Source: Rotaria macrura | Lineage: Eukaryota; Rotifera; Eurotatoria; Philodinida; Philodinidae | Reading direction: 5' to 3' | NCBI GenBank assembly: GCA_900239685.1 | Contig: OENT01000208.1 | Span: forward strand, 62,001-126,000 | Length of the DNA stretch: 64,000 nucleotides | Shown: one piece after another, positions 10,219 through 30,107 of the stretch | Numbering within the stretch: the stretch's first letter is position 1 | How the letters are laid out: every line of letters starts with the position of its first letter | Position numbers and translations under genes: made by a program | Notes under the pieces: generated by a model | Seen by the model: the letters and a program-made list of their open reading frames with translations, nothing else | Database searches by the model: none | What the model was told of the DNA's origin: nothing

Positions 10219-11886
10219 GATTCGTACTTTTCCAATAGTGAAAACTGTTACTTCAACATACCTTTTTATACTGTCTCAATAGACATCCATCATTAAATAA
10301 CTCCCCTGTCGACGTGTACAACAAGAGCATAGTATGATTCAACATACTGAGTCACTCATAGATTCGCGCATACGCACAGTTGGCAAACAGTGAAGAAAAA
10401 ATATTTCAACATCCAGTAAAATAGGTAGAAATGAAAAATAAAGAAATCAACTCTTGGAAATAGGCGTACTTGTGTTCGTCATCTCGTGCTGCCTTACTAG
10501 AAAGGATATATACCACAAATACTTCTATAAATATAGTCATTTTCAACAATAAAAGTTTCTGTTCCTCTTATCATGTGTCATCGTGAGATAACACGAGGAA
10601 GAATCCTAAAAAATTATCAATGTCATTTTAGGACGACATAAGTTAGCAGTAGACTTCTGAATTAACATAATTCTCATGCAAAACATGCCCACAGTTGTAG
10701 TATATGATGAAAATTAATGAGCCATATTTTTGATAATACATATTATAGTAAAACAGATGTTTCTCGAGGGAAAAAATCAATATTGCATTTTCTACTACTA
10801 TGCCATTAGTGAATCATTACGCATCTTGACGGGTCTAATCTATTCTCATGTCGACTCCTTCCGATTGGAATCGGTAGATACTTGAAATGTGACATTCGAA
10901 TATGCCTTCGAAAATTGTTGCTTTGAACACAACAGTGAATGATATAAAGAAATGCGCATGAGTACTACTACGAGGGTCTTAAAATAATGTAGGAAGCGCT
11001 GCTTTTTGCACTTAGATAAATGAAAATGTATCCGAAATCTTTTAAGTAACTGTATGCCCTGCCGAGAGTTTCCAAGTTATACTGAGAATACGTTTAGTAC
11101 AGATGCAACTCGAGTTCGACTCTGAGTAAAATTTTTCAATCGGTTCTGAGTCTTAACGACTCTTAAAATCTTCAATAAATTCAGTAGTTCTGATTCTGAT
11201 CCATGAAGCCTACATCCATCAAACTGTAAATATCAACTCCATGTAATAAAAATTAACTCTCACCATATAAACTCACTTTCTATTTCGTTTACGGATCATC
11301 TAACTCAAGAGGAAATTTTCATGTCTAGATTTACAGTTGACAATTACATCTTATAGACACATGGAAATATTGTTCCAGTGCAAAGACTAATGACTAAATA
11401 CGATAATGACGATGAATGATTTCTTTTCGTTAACAATCTATGATTTAATAATGACCAACATGTACGTATGTAGGAGTATGAAGTTTTAGTTCATTCATCA
11501 CCAACATTTGATATAACACTAAACGTTGTTGTTGTTTTTCTTCAATGTTATAGTCTTTAGTACGTCAGGTGTAGTCATTGCTTTTGTATTCAGTGCACCA
11601 CTAACCTCAGTGTCGGTAGCTTCAGGTTTTTATAGTATAGACGGACATCTCTAGATGTGTATGAGTAGATAAAAAAATAAGATAAAATAGCATATTTGAT
11701 TTTAGACAGAAGATAGAAATTTCAAAAATTCCTATTCATTCATCGTTGATCGTTTTCACCTATTTCTACATGTTATGTTCATTGAATAAAAAGGAATCTC
11801 ACTTTGAAATATATTTTTATTCTTATCTTATCATCAAAAAGACAAAGATCCAATATTTACATCAGAAATTTCGAGTTCTATTTACA
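10219..11886. other. intergenic stretch with one weak exon-like frame
   Basis: No recognised gene. On the minus strand near 11450-11570 a frame reads ...EEKQQQRLVLYQMLVMNEL... to a stop. It looks coding but has no clear start or partner exon. The rest shows nothing. Confidence 0.4.
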
Positions 11887-12413
11887 CTATGTATAATAAA
11901 ATGTCTTTTTAACATTTATGCCATATTCTCCAAGAACATGCGTCAAATCATTGAGTGTTAATGTTTGATTTGTTGATGGTATTGGTTTTTTACTAGTAGT
12001 TGCATTTATTGATTGATCGCTAGTTGTTGCTGTTGCCTCTGTTGTCGGAGGTTGAGAATTTGTAGTGGTTGTTGTCGTCGGTGCTGGACGATTAGTCGAT
12101 TTTTCACGTATTTTATGTAATTGAAAACAATCATTAATGATATCTTACAAAAAATAAAACTAAGAGTTTAATGTGTTATTTGTTTTTCGTTTTCTTCAAT
12201 ACCTGTCATAAATTTTTGTACAGAAGCTGATAGTAATTTAACGACTCGATCATCATCTGTTTGCAATCCAGATTGCGCCATATAGTATTTTGTAACTGTT
12301 TCTGGTATAGCCGGTGTGAATCGATCCAATGTTGATGTAAACCTATTTAAATCTTCTTCATCAATTATAGCCTCATCACTACTTGATGATGAATCTTCAA
12401 TACTTTCAGTCAT
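11887..12413 (-). CDS. TAF10: TFIID/SAGA subunit TAF10
   Basis: Two exons (12413-12203 and 12143-11887) joined by a 59-bp intron encode 155 residues. TAF10 is a histone-fold subunit of TFIID and SAGA that acts in RNA polymerase II transcription initiation. The first exon has an acidic, Ser-rich start (MTESIEDSSSSSDEA), then FTPAIPETVTKYYMAQSGL and DDRVVKLLSASVQKFMT, matching the TAF10 signature TPTIPDAVTGYYLNRAG...AQKF. Splicing restores KFMT-DIINDCFQ, as in the family (KFISDIANDALQ). A Thr/Pro/Asn-rich linker of about 40 residues interrupts the histone fold. The C-terminus LTLNDLTHVLGEYGINVKK matches the family end. Length is typical for a short invertebrate TAF10. The upstream TMEM205 gene ends only 131 bp away on the same strand. 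Confidence 0.95.
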
Positions 12414-12432
12414 TTATCTAGGAAAAATAAAG
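12414..12432 (-). promoter_or_regulatory. 3' splice acceptor immediately before the TAF10 ATG
   Basis: On the minus strand TTTATTTTTCCTAG ends four bases before ATG (AG at 12419-12418). A pyrimidine-rich acceptor with no visible upstream exon, 131 bp after the previous stop codon, fits spliced-leader trans-splicing. A short 5' UTR intron is the alternative. Confidence 0.4.
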
Positions 12433-12544
12433 ATGTTTCTTTTCTCTGAATTAAATGCTGCCTCTAAGGAAAAATATTATAAGAATTTGTTTTTATTCTT
12501 TTATGATAGTACTAAACATCTATAAAAAAATATATAGTTGATAT

Positions 12545-13442
12545 TTAAAGAACAAGACATCTGTCGGCAAGAAAGAATAGATGATACCACTGAATACCAT
12601 GATAAAGAAAACCTGAAACCATAGATATCGTGTGAGATAAATTAAATTTACTGGTGACTTCACGATATTTTGAATCATTATGTATCAATCGTTCAATATC
12701 TTCTCTAGACTATGAAAGAAATAGAACATTATTCGTCAAATATCGAAACAATATCTATGCTTTTATAAGTACTTTAGCCCCTTGTAAAAATTCTATATTA
12801 TTGCGTTCGAACATCAGATTTGTAACTATCGGATTAAGAATAAGACTGTTGACTTCGGCAGCAGTCAAGGCAACGATTAATGCAATGCCCTATGAACATA
12901 GATTTCAATATAGTTGTCAACATGTTATAGTGTTTTTTTGTACGAACTAGATTTTTTGCACTGTTTGACCACGTTTTTAACGGATGCCGAAGTAAGAATG
13001 TTCCTAGACTTAAACTAGCAAGGACAGATGACGAAGAAAAATAAACACTTGATAAATGTGATTGCACTGTTGCAAATTCATGGCGTGTTAACATACGTTG
13101 AATTGTACGGCCTAAATTAATAATTCTAGATTTTACTATTCAAACAATTGTATTTTACCATGAACAGCTGTGATCCAAAAACTAATACCAAATCCACCGG
13201 CAACACCAACTAGATGTAAAAATGAAACGCTAGGCGAAGAAGAAATAGGTTTGCTTTTCAATAGGGCATGTCCAACGTAACCTAAGCCACTAAGTGATGC
13301 GAGAAATGATGGGGCCAAGTACCTAAATGAAACAAAAATGTACTGAATACAAAATTAATTTTCATATTAACCAAGTTTGTGGCCAGGTCTTTTTATAAGC
13401 ATCATGAATTGTGTCTTCGATTTTGCTGACTTGTGCACCCAT
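12545..13442 (-). CDS. TMEM205-like four-pass membrane protein
   Basis: Five exons (13442-13372, 13322-13159, 13111-12948, 12889-12773, 12709-12545) encode 226 residues. TMEM205 proteins are small multipass membrane proteins; vertebrate TMEM205 is linked to cisplatin resistance, and its molecular role is poorly known. The predicted segments follow the family: HLVGVAGGFGISFWITAVHG, then GRTIQRMLTRHEFATVQSHL (family: F..VQS.LFP.YF), a second hydrophobic run, GIALIVALTAAEVNSLILNP followed by NLMFERNNIE, and a C-terminal helix after KYREVTSKFNLSHTISM. The N-terminus MGAQVSKI has a Gly2 and Ser6 arrangement compatible with N-myristoylation (inference). Exon 3 ends at a non-standard GTTCGT donor; splicing there keeps the family alignment, whereas read-through breaks it. 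Confidence 0.85.
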
Positions 13443-15858
13443 TATCTTGTTCGTTTTTCTTGCAAGTGATGACGATATCTACAATACACAAAAGATTATG
13501 TAAAACGATGTCAGTCATGCATTAGCTTGTGTCGAATATGTTTCGATTGTATTGAGTTTTTAGCGCCCCCTTTTATATAGTACAACAACGAATTAGTTCT
13601 CAGTGGGAACTGCATATTGATACTGAGAGCAACAAAGATTGTAAATGCAACAAAACTCTAATACATTTCCATAGTTTACATACGTATCCATTAGTACAAA
13701 GATGCCGGTTCCAACAGCTGATTGATCAGGAATAACACCAATGAGAATGACTTTTTAAGATAAACTATAATTTTGAATTAATTATTGTGTCAACATAATT
13801 TTAGTCAGTTATTCATGAATTATTAACTAGATTTATATCTCACATGAACGTAAACTAAAAATTAGATAGAAATTGAGGTCCCTAAAAACTGTCAGACGTT
13901 GATATCTTAGAATGTCAAATGAAAGGTTTTCTCTTCAGAAAATGGGTTAGAGGGTGTGGTTGAGTGTATCCTTATGAAGAATTCAGTAAAAAAAGATACT
14001 GATAACATAATCAATGATTGTTTGCGATGAACATCATGGCAATGCACTAGAATTGCTCAAAGTAAGCTGCAATAATGATAAGTGGTGTGAACATAAAATT
14101 GGAATTTGTTTTCTGTGACAACGACATACTGTAAGTGCGGAGTATTATCATCCGAATGAAGATTAACCTAGTTTTGAAAGGATTGAAGATGCATCAATAA
14201 ATAAAATGACTGCAAAACCTATACTTTCAACTTGCATATTATGAAAATAAAATTTAGCTTTAAATCTCTCATATAAGTAGACATAAAATACGGACTTAGA
14301 ATATATGGGTGCTTATCAAGAATGCTCCACAATTTGCTTATGATTTTCTATCATGTCGAATATCGACAAATATCCACGTATGAAATTTTACCTAGCATGG
14401 TTGAATATTTCAACAATCATTGTCAATACTTTGATGAAACATGAGAAAATTCCAAGAGACACTCAATACCGTTGATATCACAGAGCATTCCAAATTGAAC
14501 CTGACTTATTTTTTTACGAATATTACTCTTAATATTCTTTTTTGATTAACAATGATTCATTTTTTTCCTTATGTAGATCATTGGGCTTCATAAATTCAAT
14601 TTCATGAAATCATGCAGGGAATATTGTCAAGTGAATTCGTTCATGTACAAGTGGCTTGATTCTAATTTTGAATGGAAGCTGTTCAGAAGAATATTACACA
14701 ATTGATAAAGAACTGGATTATGATATCGACTATCATATTCTTCGGTTACATGTGTCCATCGAATTAAACATAGATTATTGATGATGACACAACTAGTCAT
14801 ATAGAAGATATTTTGTTAATTCTCATGCAGTTTTACTCACATTTGAACAATGTATTAGGAATCGAGATTATTATGATTGCAGTACAGCAAGAATTGAGAA
14901 TATGTTATCATACAAGCGACCAATTCTCTCTTGTACTTCTAATGGTCGTAGCACATAATCGTCGTAATGGAATATGTATGTAGAAATAAAAATTGATCCA
15001 TGTTTATAGTGATAAGACAAAAACTGATGTTCGTTTACTGTCAATTAGTAATTATACAGTTCAATATGATCTACTGGTTATGAAAATTGAAAGATCACTT
15101 GATTGTATAACAAGAAGAATTCTCGTATGTAAATATGTTTATTTACAATTATTTTTGTTTTACTTTTAAACAAAATGAATTCTTTTTCTCGTACGAAAAT
15201 GTTTTCGAATAAAGAGTATTATGATCAAGGGGGGACAGAGGGAGACTTCGTACTTCGAAGTGTGTTGGAAGTACAAAGAACTATGGAAGTATCGCTTTTC
15301 CCTCTTTGTTTTTAATATAAATCTATAGCTATGTTATTTTGAAATATGATGCAACACGCAAAGATCATAGTTTTGAACATGATTATTTTCAGTCTTCGAC
15401 ATCTATCGAATTCTATAAATTGAATTTATTTTCTTGTCGCATAATTCTTTCAACTAGTTTATGATGATTAATTTTATCTTTACTGATAAAATTTATTATC
15501 AATATAAAAAGAATCAATGAAAAGAATAAAATCGATATTTTTAACTGTATCGTTTCCTTTCAATATTCGATAATCTATTTGTCTCACAATGTTATATCGT
15601 TTTTTTTCTCTCTGTTCTATTTAACAGATTAATTTCATACATCTTTATCCAGGCACCAATACTTTATCTGTAACATTTACACACGTCACTTCGTATGCTG
15701 CTCGTGTCGTGTGTTTATTTTTTTTCTTTCTTCATAGTTATAAATTAAAACCTTTCTTTTATCTCACTAGTAAATATATACACGTAGATACGTTATTTAA
15801 AATGTCTTGCTTGATACAAAAAAATTTATTTATCTTTTTACTTCATTTAAGACTGCCA
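13443..15858. other. intergenic stretch with scattered coding-like fragments
   Basis: No complete gene. Between about 14640 and 15170 on the plus strand there are several short frames with protein-like composition, for example one containing EEYYTIDKELDYDIDY and one containing SDKTKTDVRLLSISNY. Stops separate them and no family could be named, so this may be a decayed gene. A G-run lies at about 15230. The aldolase promoter should lie in 15200-15830. Confidence 0.4.
15835..15851 (+). promoter_or_regulatory. splice acceptor upstream of the aldolase start
   Basis: A T-rich tract ending CTTCATTTAAG (AG at 15850-15851) lies seven bases before the ATG at 15859. It fits either a 5' UTR intron or a trans-splice acceptor. 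Confidence 0.35.
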
Positions 15859-18800
15859 ATGACTGCCTATTGTTTACCTAAAGACAAACAAGATGAATTA
15901 GCTCAAATAGCTCAAACTATAGCTACGCCGGGTAAAGGCATTCTAGCTGCGGATGAACCTGCAGGTTTGATATTGAAGAAAAAAAATTGTTGTCTCATCA
16001 TTCAAACAAATAAATCACGTTATTTAGATGTAATGGAATCAAGACTTTCACCAGTAAACATTGAAAATACTGAAGAAATTCGTCGATATTATCGTCAAGT
16101 ATTATTTCGTACCAAAGAAAGTTCACAATATATAAGTGGAATTATACTATGTCATGAAACATTCTATCATAAAACTGATGATGATGATACACCATTTCCT
16201 CGTTTATTAATAGAATCTGGTATTATACCAGGCATTACTGTTGATCGAGGTTTAGTTGAATTACCACGAACGAATCATGAAACGATAACACAAGGTTGGT
16301 ATAAGAAATGAATGAAAAGAAGAAAAAAAAGAAAAGTTTTTCTTCCTCGTTACAGGGTTAGATGATTTGGAAGAACGGTGTCGAGAATATAAAAGACTCG
16401 GTGCACAATTCGCCAAGTGGCGAGCAGCAATCAAAATCGACCATGATGCTCCATCACAACTAGCTATCGATGAAAATGCATTAGCGCTTGCACGATATGC
16501 TTCGATATGTCAACAGGTATATACACATATAAGTTCAAAAAAGAATTTTCCAATTTAGTCCAATGATTCAAATTCTTGTTTCAGTGTGGTCTTGTACCCA
16601 TTGTTGAACCGGAAGTATTACAAGATGGTGATCATGATCTTGAAGAATGTCAACGTGTAACTGAGAAAGTCTTAGCAACGGTTTATAAAGCATTAAATGA
16701 TCATCATGTGTATCTTGAAGGAACACTTCTGAAACCTAGTATGGTTACGCCAGGTAGATGATTGTTAAATTGTAAAAATTCCGAAAGTAATATGATACTA
16801 GAATGTCAAATTAAATTCGAATCCAATGAAATCATAATAAATGAGCAAAATTTAAGTTCGATTACACTTGAAGAGTAGAATATTGAAAATTTTTGTAAAT
16901 TAACTTATTCCTTTTCCTTTGTAAGGTAATTGAAATATAAAAATCAATACAAATATGACCGTGGGATCATAGATGTCTTGAATAGCAATAGTCAACTTAG
17001 CAGATGTAAAGAAAATTTCGGGCAAATCATGATTGATAAGACATTTTTGAGTAATCAGTGAAACATTTTTTAAACGATTTCTGTACATATTACTCTTCTA
17101 CGATAAAAAAAAGTAAACATGAAAGTAATTTCAAATCAATGTCGAGCTATTGGGAGGAAAAAAGAATTTCGTATTAAGATATCAGCAGCTGTCATCTGTT
17201 AGAGTACCTCGACAAGAGTTCTATCAAACTTTTTTAAAAATCATGAAATCTATTCTATCTGTGGATTGAATTTCATATCTAAGATTTAGTACAACCATTT
17301 GAATTTAATTTTTGAAATCCACGAGCATAAAGACCTCTCTAAATCGTTCAACAATGTAGTTTCATAGAAATTAATTTACTTACGATCGACGCCGGATTTC
17401 AATATAGTGTCGTTTATTTAAACGGAAATTCTGGGTAGATACTGAAATTAATGTATTAATTCATTCAACATAAATTGAAATCTCCGTTGTTATTGAAACC
17501 AATGATCCAAGTATTATATTCTAATTTTGAAATTATAGAGATACGTCATAGGTAGCGACATCTGATGAATAATGACCCAAATTTATATGAACGTAAAAAA
17601 ATGTACGTTTCTTAGTTTCGATGAACTGTCCTTGACATACAAAAAATGATCCATCTACCGTAGAATCGTAAGGTCGGTTTTCTTTCTCATAGACGATTAG
17701 ATATACATAAATATCGAATAGCCATGGTAATTTCGATTAAACAACAGAGATTATTGATATTTTCTGGAGTCGGTTATTGTTCTCAGTGCAAAACATAATA
17801 ATCTTGATAATTAATACAAAAGTATTAATTTCTATATATACCTAAGGGCTCTAAACCTTTCGCAATCGTGATTCTATTTCAACCAATGCTAGTAGGTTTA
17901 AAGTCACATATATACCTACTGGCAAAAATATGAAGAATTGCATGCAAACATAACACCCAAAATTAAAATCATCTATAGTATGTGAAGATGCAATCGAGAC
18001 TTTCGGGCTTCTACATGTAAAATTCAATATCTATGCATAAAATGGCAGTCACACACAGTTATGTTCAACTAATCGATTTTTCTCATCTATAGAAATAAGA
18101 TTGTTTAGGGAACTTACTCTAATTTGCATACAATAAAGAGATATATTCACACTTCCAAAAAATAGATTTCCTTTTCAATGTTTTCTTTGGGGTGAGGAAA
18201 TTTACTTTTTTGGAAATTAGAATACTGCTGAGAATAAAGTAAAAGCATAGATCGAGACTTCTGTCAGGAACTTTGTTCTCATTTCCTTGGACTACGTAGC
18301 GTATAAATGAATCACGCTATTCTTAGCTTAAAGGAAACAAACCTTCTCTTTCCCGACTTACAGTTCTTTTCTTTCGATTCTCTTCTTTCACATTATATTA
18401 AGCTTAGATTAGAACATGCTGAACTAACGAGAGGTACGTGTAATGTGTGGGGGGGGGGAGGTCGTAATTCCATGTAATTCAAAACTTTGTTGAAGTAGGT
18501 GAAGCATCACTTTTCCCCCTTGCCACACACTCATAGATAAAATGTCACAGAGAAGTCCTTGCTTCATTTTAGATAGCTCACTTCATAGTTGCTCGTATTA
18601 ATATTAGATGGAACAAGAAAGGAAAATAGTTATTGCATCAATTTTACTCGCCTTGAGATCAGATCATTTAAATATTTAAATATTTAAAACAATTCTTCAA
18701 CTTTCAGGTAAATGTTCAACAAAAAAATATTCAGCTGAACAAATAGCCGAAGCAACAGTGATTACATTTCGTCGAACTGTGCCAATAGCTGTGCCAGGCA

Positions 18801-19158
18801 TTATGTTTCTTTCCGGTAAGAATTAGTGAGATAGAGAAATCTTTTATGTTCCCTGTTATTTAATTTAGGTGGACATAGTGAAGAAAATTCTACAATTTAT
18901 TTGAATGCTATCAATCATGTTGACCTCTATAAACCATGGTTATTATCATTTAGTTATGGACGTGCACTTCAATCATCGGTTTTACGCGCTTGGAAAGGTG
19001 ATAAGACGAACGACGAGCAAGCAAGAAAAGAATTCATTCGTTTAGCTAAAGTAAAGAGCAAAACATGATATGAAAGATAATCACAACTATTTTTTGTCGT
19101 ACTTTGTTTTTAGCAAAATAGTCTCGCATCGTTAGGAAAATATGAAGCAACCGCTTGA
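15859..19158 (+). CDS. class I fructose-bisphosphate aldolase, divergent
   Basis: Seven exons (15859-15964, 16028-16294, 16356-16516, 16585-16753, 18708-18815, 18869-19050, 19114-19158) encode 345 residues. Class I aldolase cleaves fructose 1,6-bisphosphate in glycolysis. Present: the GILAADE motif (Asp33), AKWRAAIKI (Lys146), PIVEPEVL (Glu187), the Schiff-base Lys in [13 protein letters not shown] (Lys229), FLSGG (Ser271) and YGRALQ (Arg303); numbering follows rabbit muscle aldolase. Oddities: the STG after AADE reads PAD; Lys107 of the GIKVDKG motif is Thr (GITVDRG); and the protein stops at [13 protein letters not shown], about 18 residues short, without the conserved C-terminal Tyr363. 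Intron 4 is 1,954 bp, far longer than the others; it contains a G10 run at 18449-18458 and nothing else I recognise. Reduced or altered catalysis is an inference. Confidence 0.93.
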
Positions 19159-19560
19159 ATTAAATGCTGCTTAATTCAAATTTTAATTCTTTAATAATGA
19201 TTTTTATTTTTAAAAATATTTCTGCTAGATGGATGTCGCATATATACACATGGGCTAGCCACACATCATCCTCTATCATTTTTCATCTCTCTTTCTTGTC
19301 CTGATATACATATATATATACCATACATACGGGGGGTCGATTATGTTTTTCATTTCTTGTGATTTATTTTTATTCTGATTTCTTCTTTTGAATAGATTTC
19401 ATGCATATAGATCAGTACCTATGTATGCATGTATCTTGAAAGGAAATAAAAACAAATTTTAACAAATTCAATTACTAACTATATGTAATTTGGAATGAAT
19501 CGATTGAACTGATTTCAATTTGTTTTTTAGATTATGTTTCGATATAATTCATCATCTTTA

Positions 19561-27047
<7,487 letters not shown>

Positions 27048-29097
27048 AACATATATTTGTTGCTTTTGATTTGTTATTTGTAAGAAATGTCATTGATGTT
27101 TCTATGTTAAAATAACGTTAAATAATATGAATTATTCGCCTAGATAAAAAACGAACTTTCGTGTGCTAAGAATAAATTAGCATGAAACTTCCTTCTATGA
27201 TCATCATAAGTACAATATGCTTAATTCTATGAAAGACGTTTTGGTAAACGAATCATCGAGCTGAGAAAACTTTTCCCATTACTTTCGTTTGAGATTATTT
27301 TTGATTTTGGAAAATAATACAACCGATAGGTATCAAATTTTTATCATTGCCACATTAATAAAAGGATGACAAGTCTGATTGAGAAAACCATTTGGTAAGT
27401 AGATCATCTACAATTTTTCAAGGATTTCCTCTCACTGTATTAATTACTACCGATTTTATTTCTTTCTTTTTATCGATCAGTCTATACTTGTTTTTGGGGA
27501 TATCTATTGCAAAATCTAACGTGTATTATGAAGCTTGCTGAAATATATCGATCTGTTCATTTTCAACTATAAAAAAGGGTTCAATCTAGTTGAAAAATTG
27601 CCTTTTCAAACTGGCCCTTCTTCGAACTTGTTGGATTTCCATTGGTCGGGATTTCTTTTGAAAATGTTTTCACCATACATTGCTGGTTTGTTATCTTGCA
27701 TATCTAGAATGCGTTTTAAAATGCTAGTACATAGTAAACGAGCACGGTGGATTTAAAACATTGAATCGAAGCTCTTGTGAAATTAATTTCAAAATCTTCT
27801 GTGCAAAGACGATGTTAAACAAATGCGTAGCATGTTTATTCACTATTGCATGTGTCAAACACGGTAACATGCTACTGGCATTTCACTCGTTCGTGTTCAT
27901 ATGCTTTGTTTCTTATTATTCTCTCTCGCATTCCTTATGATTCTTTTTATATTTTGACTTACTTCAATTGAACAATACTTTTTTCTCCAACTAAGAAAAT
28001 AGCATATGAAGTTCATGTTTTTATTGCGAGTGTATTTTTCTTTACGCTAAGAAACACAACAAGAAATAATCACTTTTCTTCAATTGGTAACTTTCCAACT
28101 CGTATATAGTGCTCGAAATCAATTGAAAGACTTTACGAATATAAATTAATGATTGACGATTAATCTAATGCTACTACATATTTGATCTCATATAGCTGAA
28201 ATCTGGCTGAAGACAATAAATGAAGGAAAAACATTAAGCGAGAATTTGTCCTATATTTTTGTTGACACAAAATAATTTCAGTGTATCAAATATGTAATCT
28301 ATTCGAATTCTTGCTAGTACGACTGATACAAACGGAAGGAGTCAAAAATATTTCTGATCTTACAGTTTTGCTTTCAATTTAGAATCCGGATTTCGATAGT
28401 TCGTTCTGAAATGAAAACATTCAATTTCGTCGTTTATTTTATTCAAAGAAACACAATTGAAATGATTATATTCATGTCGTTAAGTTTACAACACGAAACT
28501 TTTCTTCGGCATTTATGCAAACATATCATACATCACTTTCAAATGTTGGCACAGATTGCCAACAATAATTTTAGGTAAAGAAAGTAACTTTGGTACTTCT
28601 TCAACTATTTGATCGTTCAGCTCTTTCATATCTATTTTTTATGACAATTGAACGTCGATTAATGTTTTTGATTTCATATCAAGTATCTTCTTCAAGAGTG
28701 AATACTCGTTAGAAAAAAAAGGAACTTTCCTCATTGTTAAATATTAATGATCTTCTCTAACTAAGAGAGAATAGGTTCAGTCAAAATTTAATGACGAAAA
28801 AAAACTTTGATTCAAACATAATGAAAATGCAATGCTTATTTTGTCTTCTTATGAACTTTGCATTTACTATAGATACTATGAATTCTCAATAGATGTAGCT
28901 ATGAAAAATGATATCAGTTTTCATTTATTTTTCTGATCAATTATTAATGTTTTCTTTATTCTGTTTTTATTTGATTTGAAATTTGAACATACAATACACA
29001 CTCTTCCAACACACTTCTTTATTTTCTTTCTGTTGCATCCAAATAAAAAAGAAGGGATTATGAATAAAAGAAAACTGTCAAACATTGTGCGCGTTAT
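27048..29097. other. gene-free intergenic stretch
   Basis: AT-rich, with only short chance frames such as a 73-codon one at 27535-27756 that has no recognisable content. Confidence 0.5.
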
Positions 29098-29636
29098 CTA
29101 TTTGATGCGTTTGGCTGGAATACCACGATGATTCAGTTCGTGTTCGATTTGCATTGCCGCACATGGACCCACGCAAAATACTGATACGCAGCAATCTTCT
29201 ATTAAACTTCCCTGAAAGCAAAACAGTAGACATTAATATATATCTGTAGTTCTATCTAAAGAATCAAGATGTTTCAATTTACTTTAATCTTAAAAGTTGT
29301 TCGAACTTTTGTTCGTACTGCCATCAATGCACATGGATTGAGACAGCATGTAAGCAAGTGATCACCGACACGATCAGTTAATTGAGCTACATGACATGGA
29401 GCACAGAAACATGCGTATGCCGCTAGAAAAAAAATAACCGAATTTAACATTGATGTGTAACCTCTCAGACAACGAAGATATCTCTACATACAGCGTGGAC
29501 ATGGTTTAAATGAAGCAAAAAGAGTATTTTGCCAATTGTCAGTGAATGGATAAAGATCGCATGAACTTGCAGGCTGTCGTGAAACAGGTTGGCTATATGG
29601 AAATATTTGATAACTAAATGAACAGAAAAGCAACAT
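29098..29636 (-). CDS. PLAC8-family Cys-rich protein, copy 1
   Basis: Three exons (29636-29492, 29422-29283, 29211-29098) encode 132 residues. PLAC8 (Cys-rich, FCR/cornifelin-type) proteins are small membrane-associated proteins; plant members act in cell-size control and divalent-cation transport, and animal roles vary. Seen: WQNTLFASFKPCPRS, then the Cys cluster ACFCAPCHVAQL and LLTCCLNPCALMAVRTKVR, then GSLIEDCCVSVFCVGPCAAM, matching the family pattern of CCxxxC-type pairs and the GS-x-x-D-C motif. The start is uncertain. ATG 29636 gives MLLFCSFSYQIFPYSQP with no extra intron; ATG 29653 would need a 32-bp intron. A paralogue lies 0.5 kb upstream on the same strand. Confidence 0.82.
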
Positions 29637-30107
29637 CAGCTCTACCTTGTCATAGTTGTTCTTGCTGATATATCGTACGACAATGAAAATTTATTGTTAG
29701 ATATGAATTATGACTCTTTTTAAATGACGATGAAGATACAGTATGCTTTGGCTAGAAACAAATGCTGCTCGGGGAGAACGAGAGGGAGAGAGAGAGAAAC
29801 AGTAAGTCTTATGCAAATCGTTTAATTACTTCTCCTGAAAAACAAATCAATAATAGAGAAGAAAGAAAGAGAAGAGAGAAAATTATTGGCCTATATGAAC
29901 TCGTTTTATTTCATGGGTGGTATACGGAATCTTTCTTCCATTTGATATTAACAAAAAATATCGTTACTATGACAATAAAGAATAGAAGAGAAAAATACTG
30001 TTGCAAAACAACGGAAAGATTGAGAGAAAGAATGATTACATTGACAACCGTAATATATCAAAATCAACCGAAATCTACTCCAAAAGAAAAACTCAGTCTT
30101 TGTGTTT

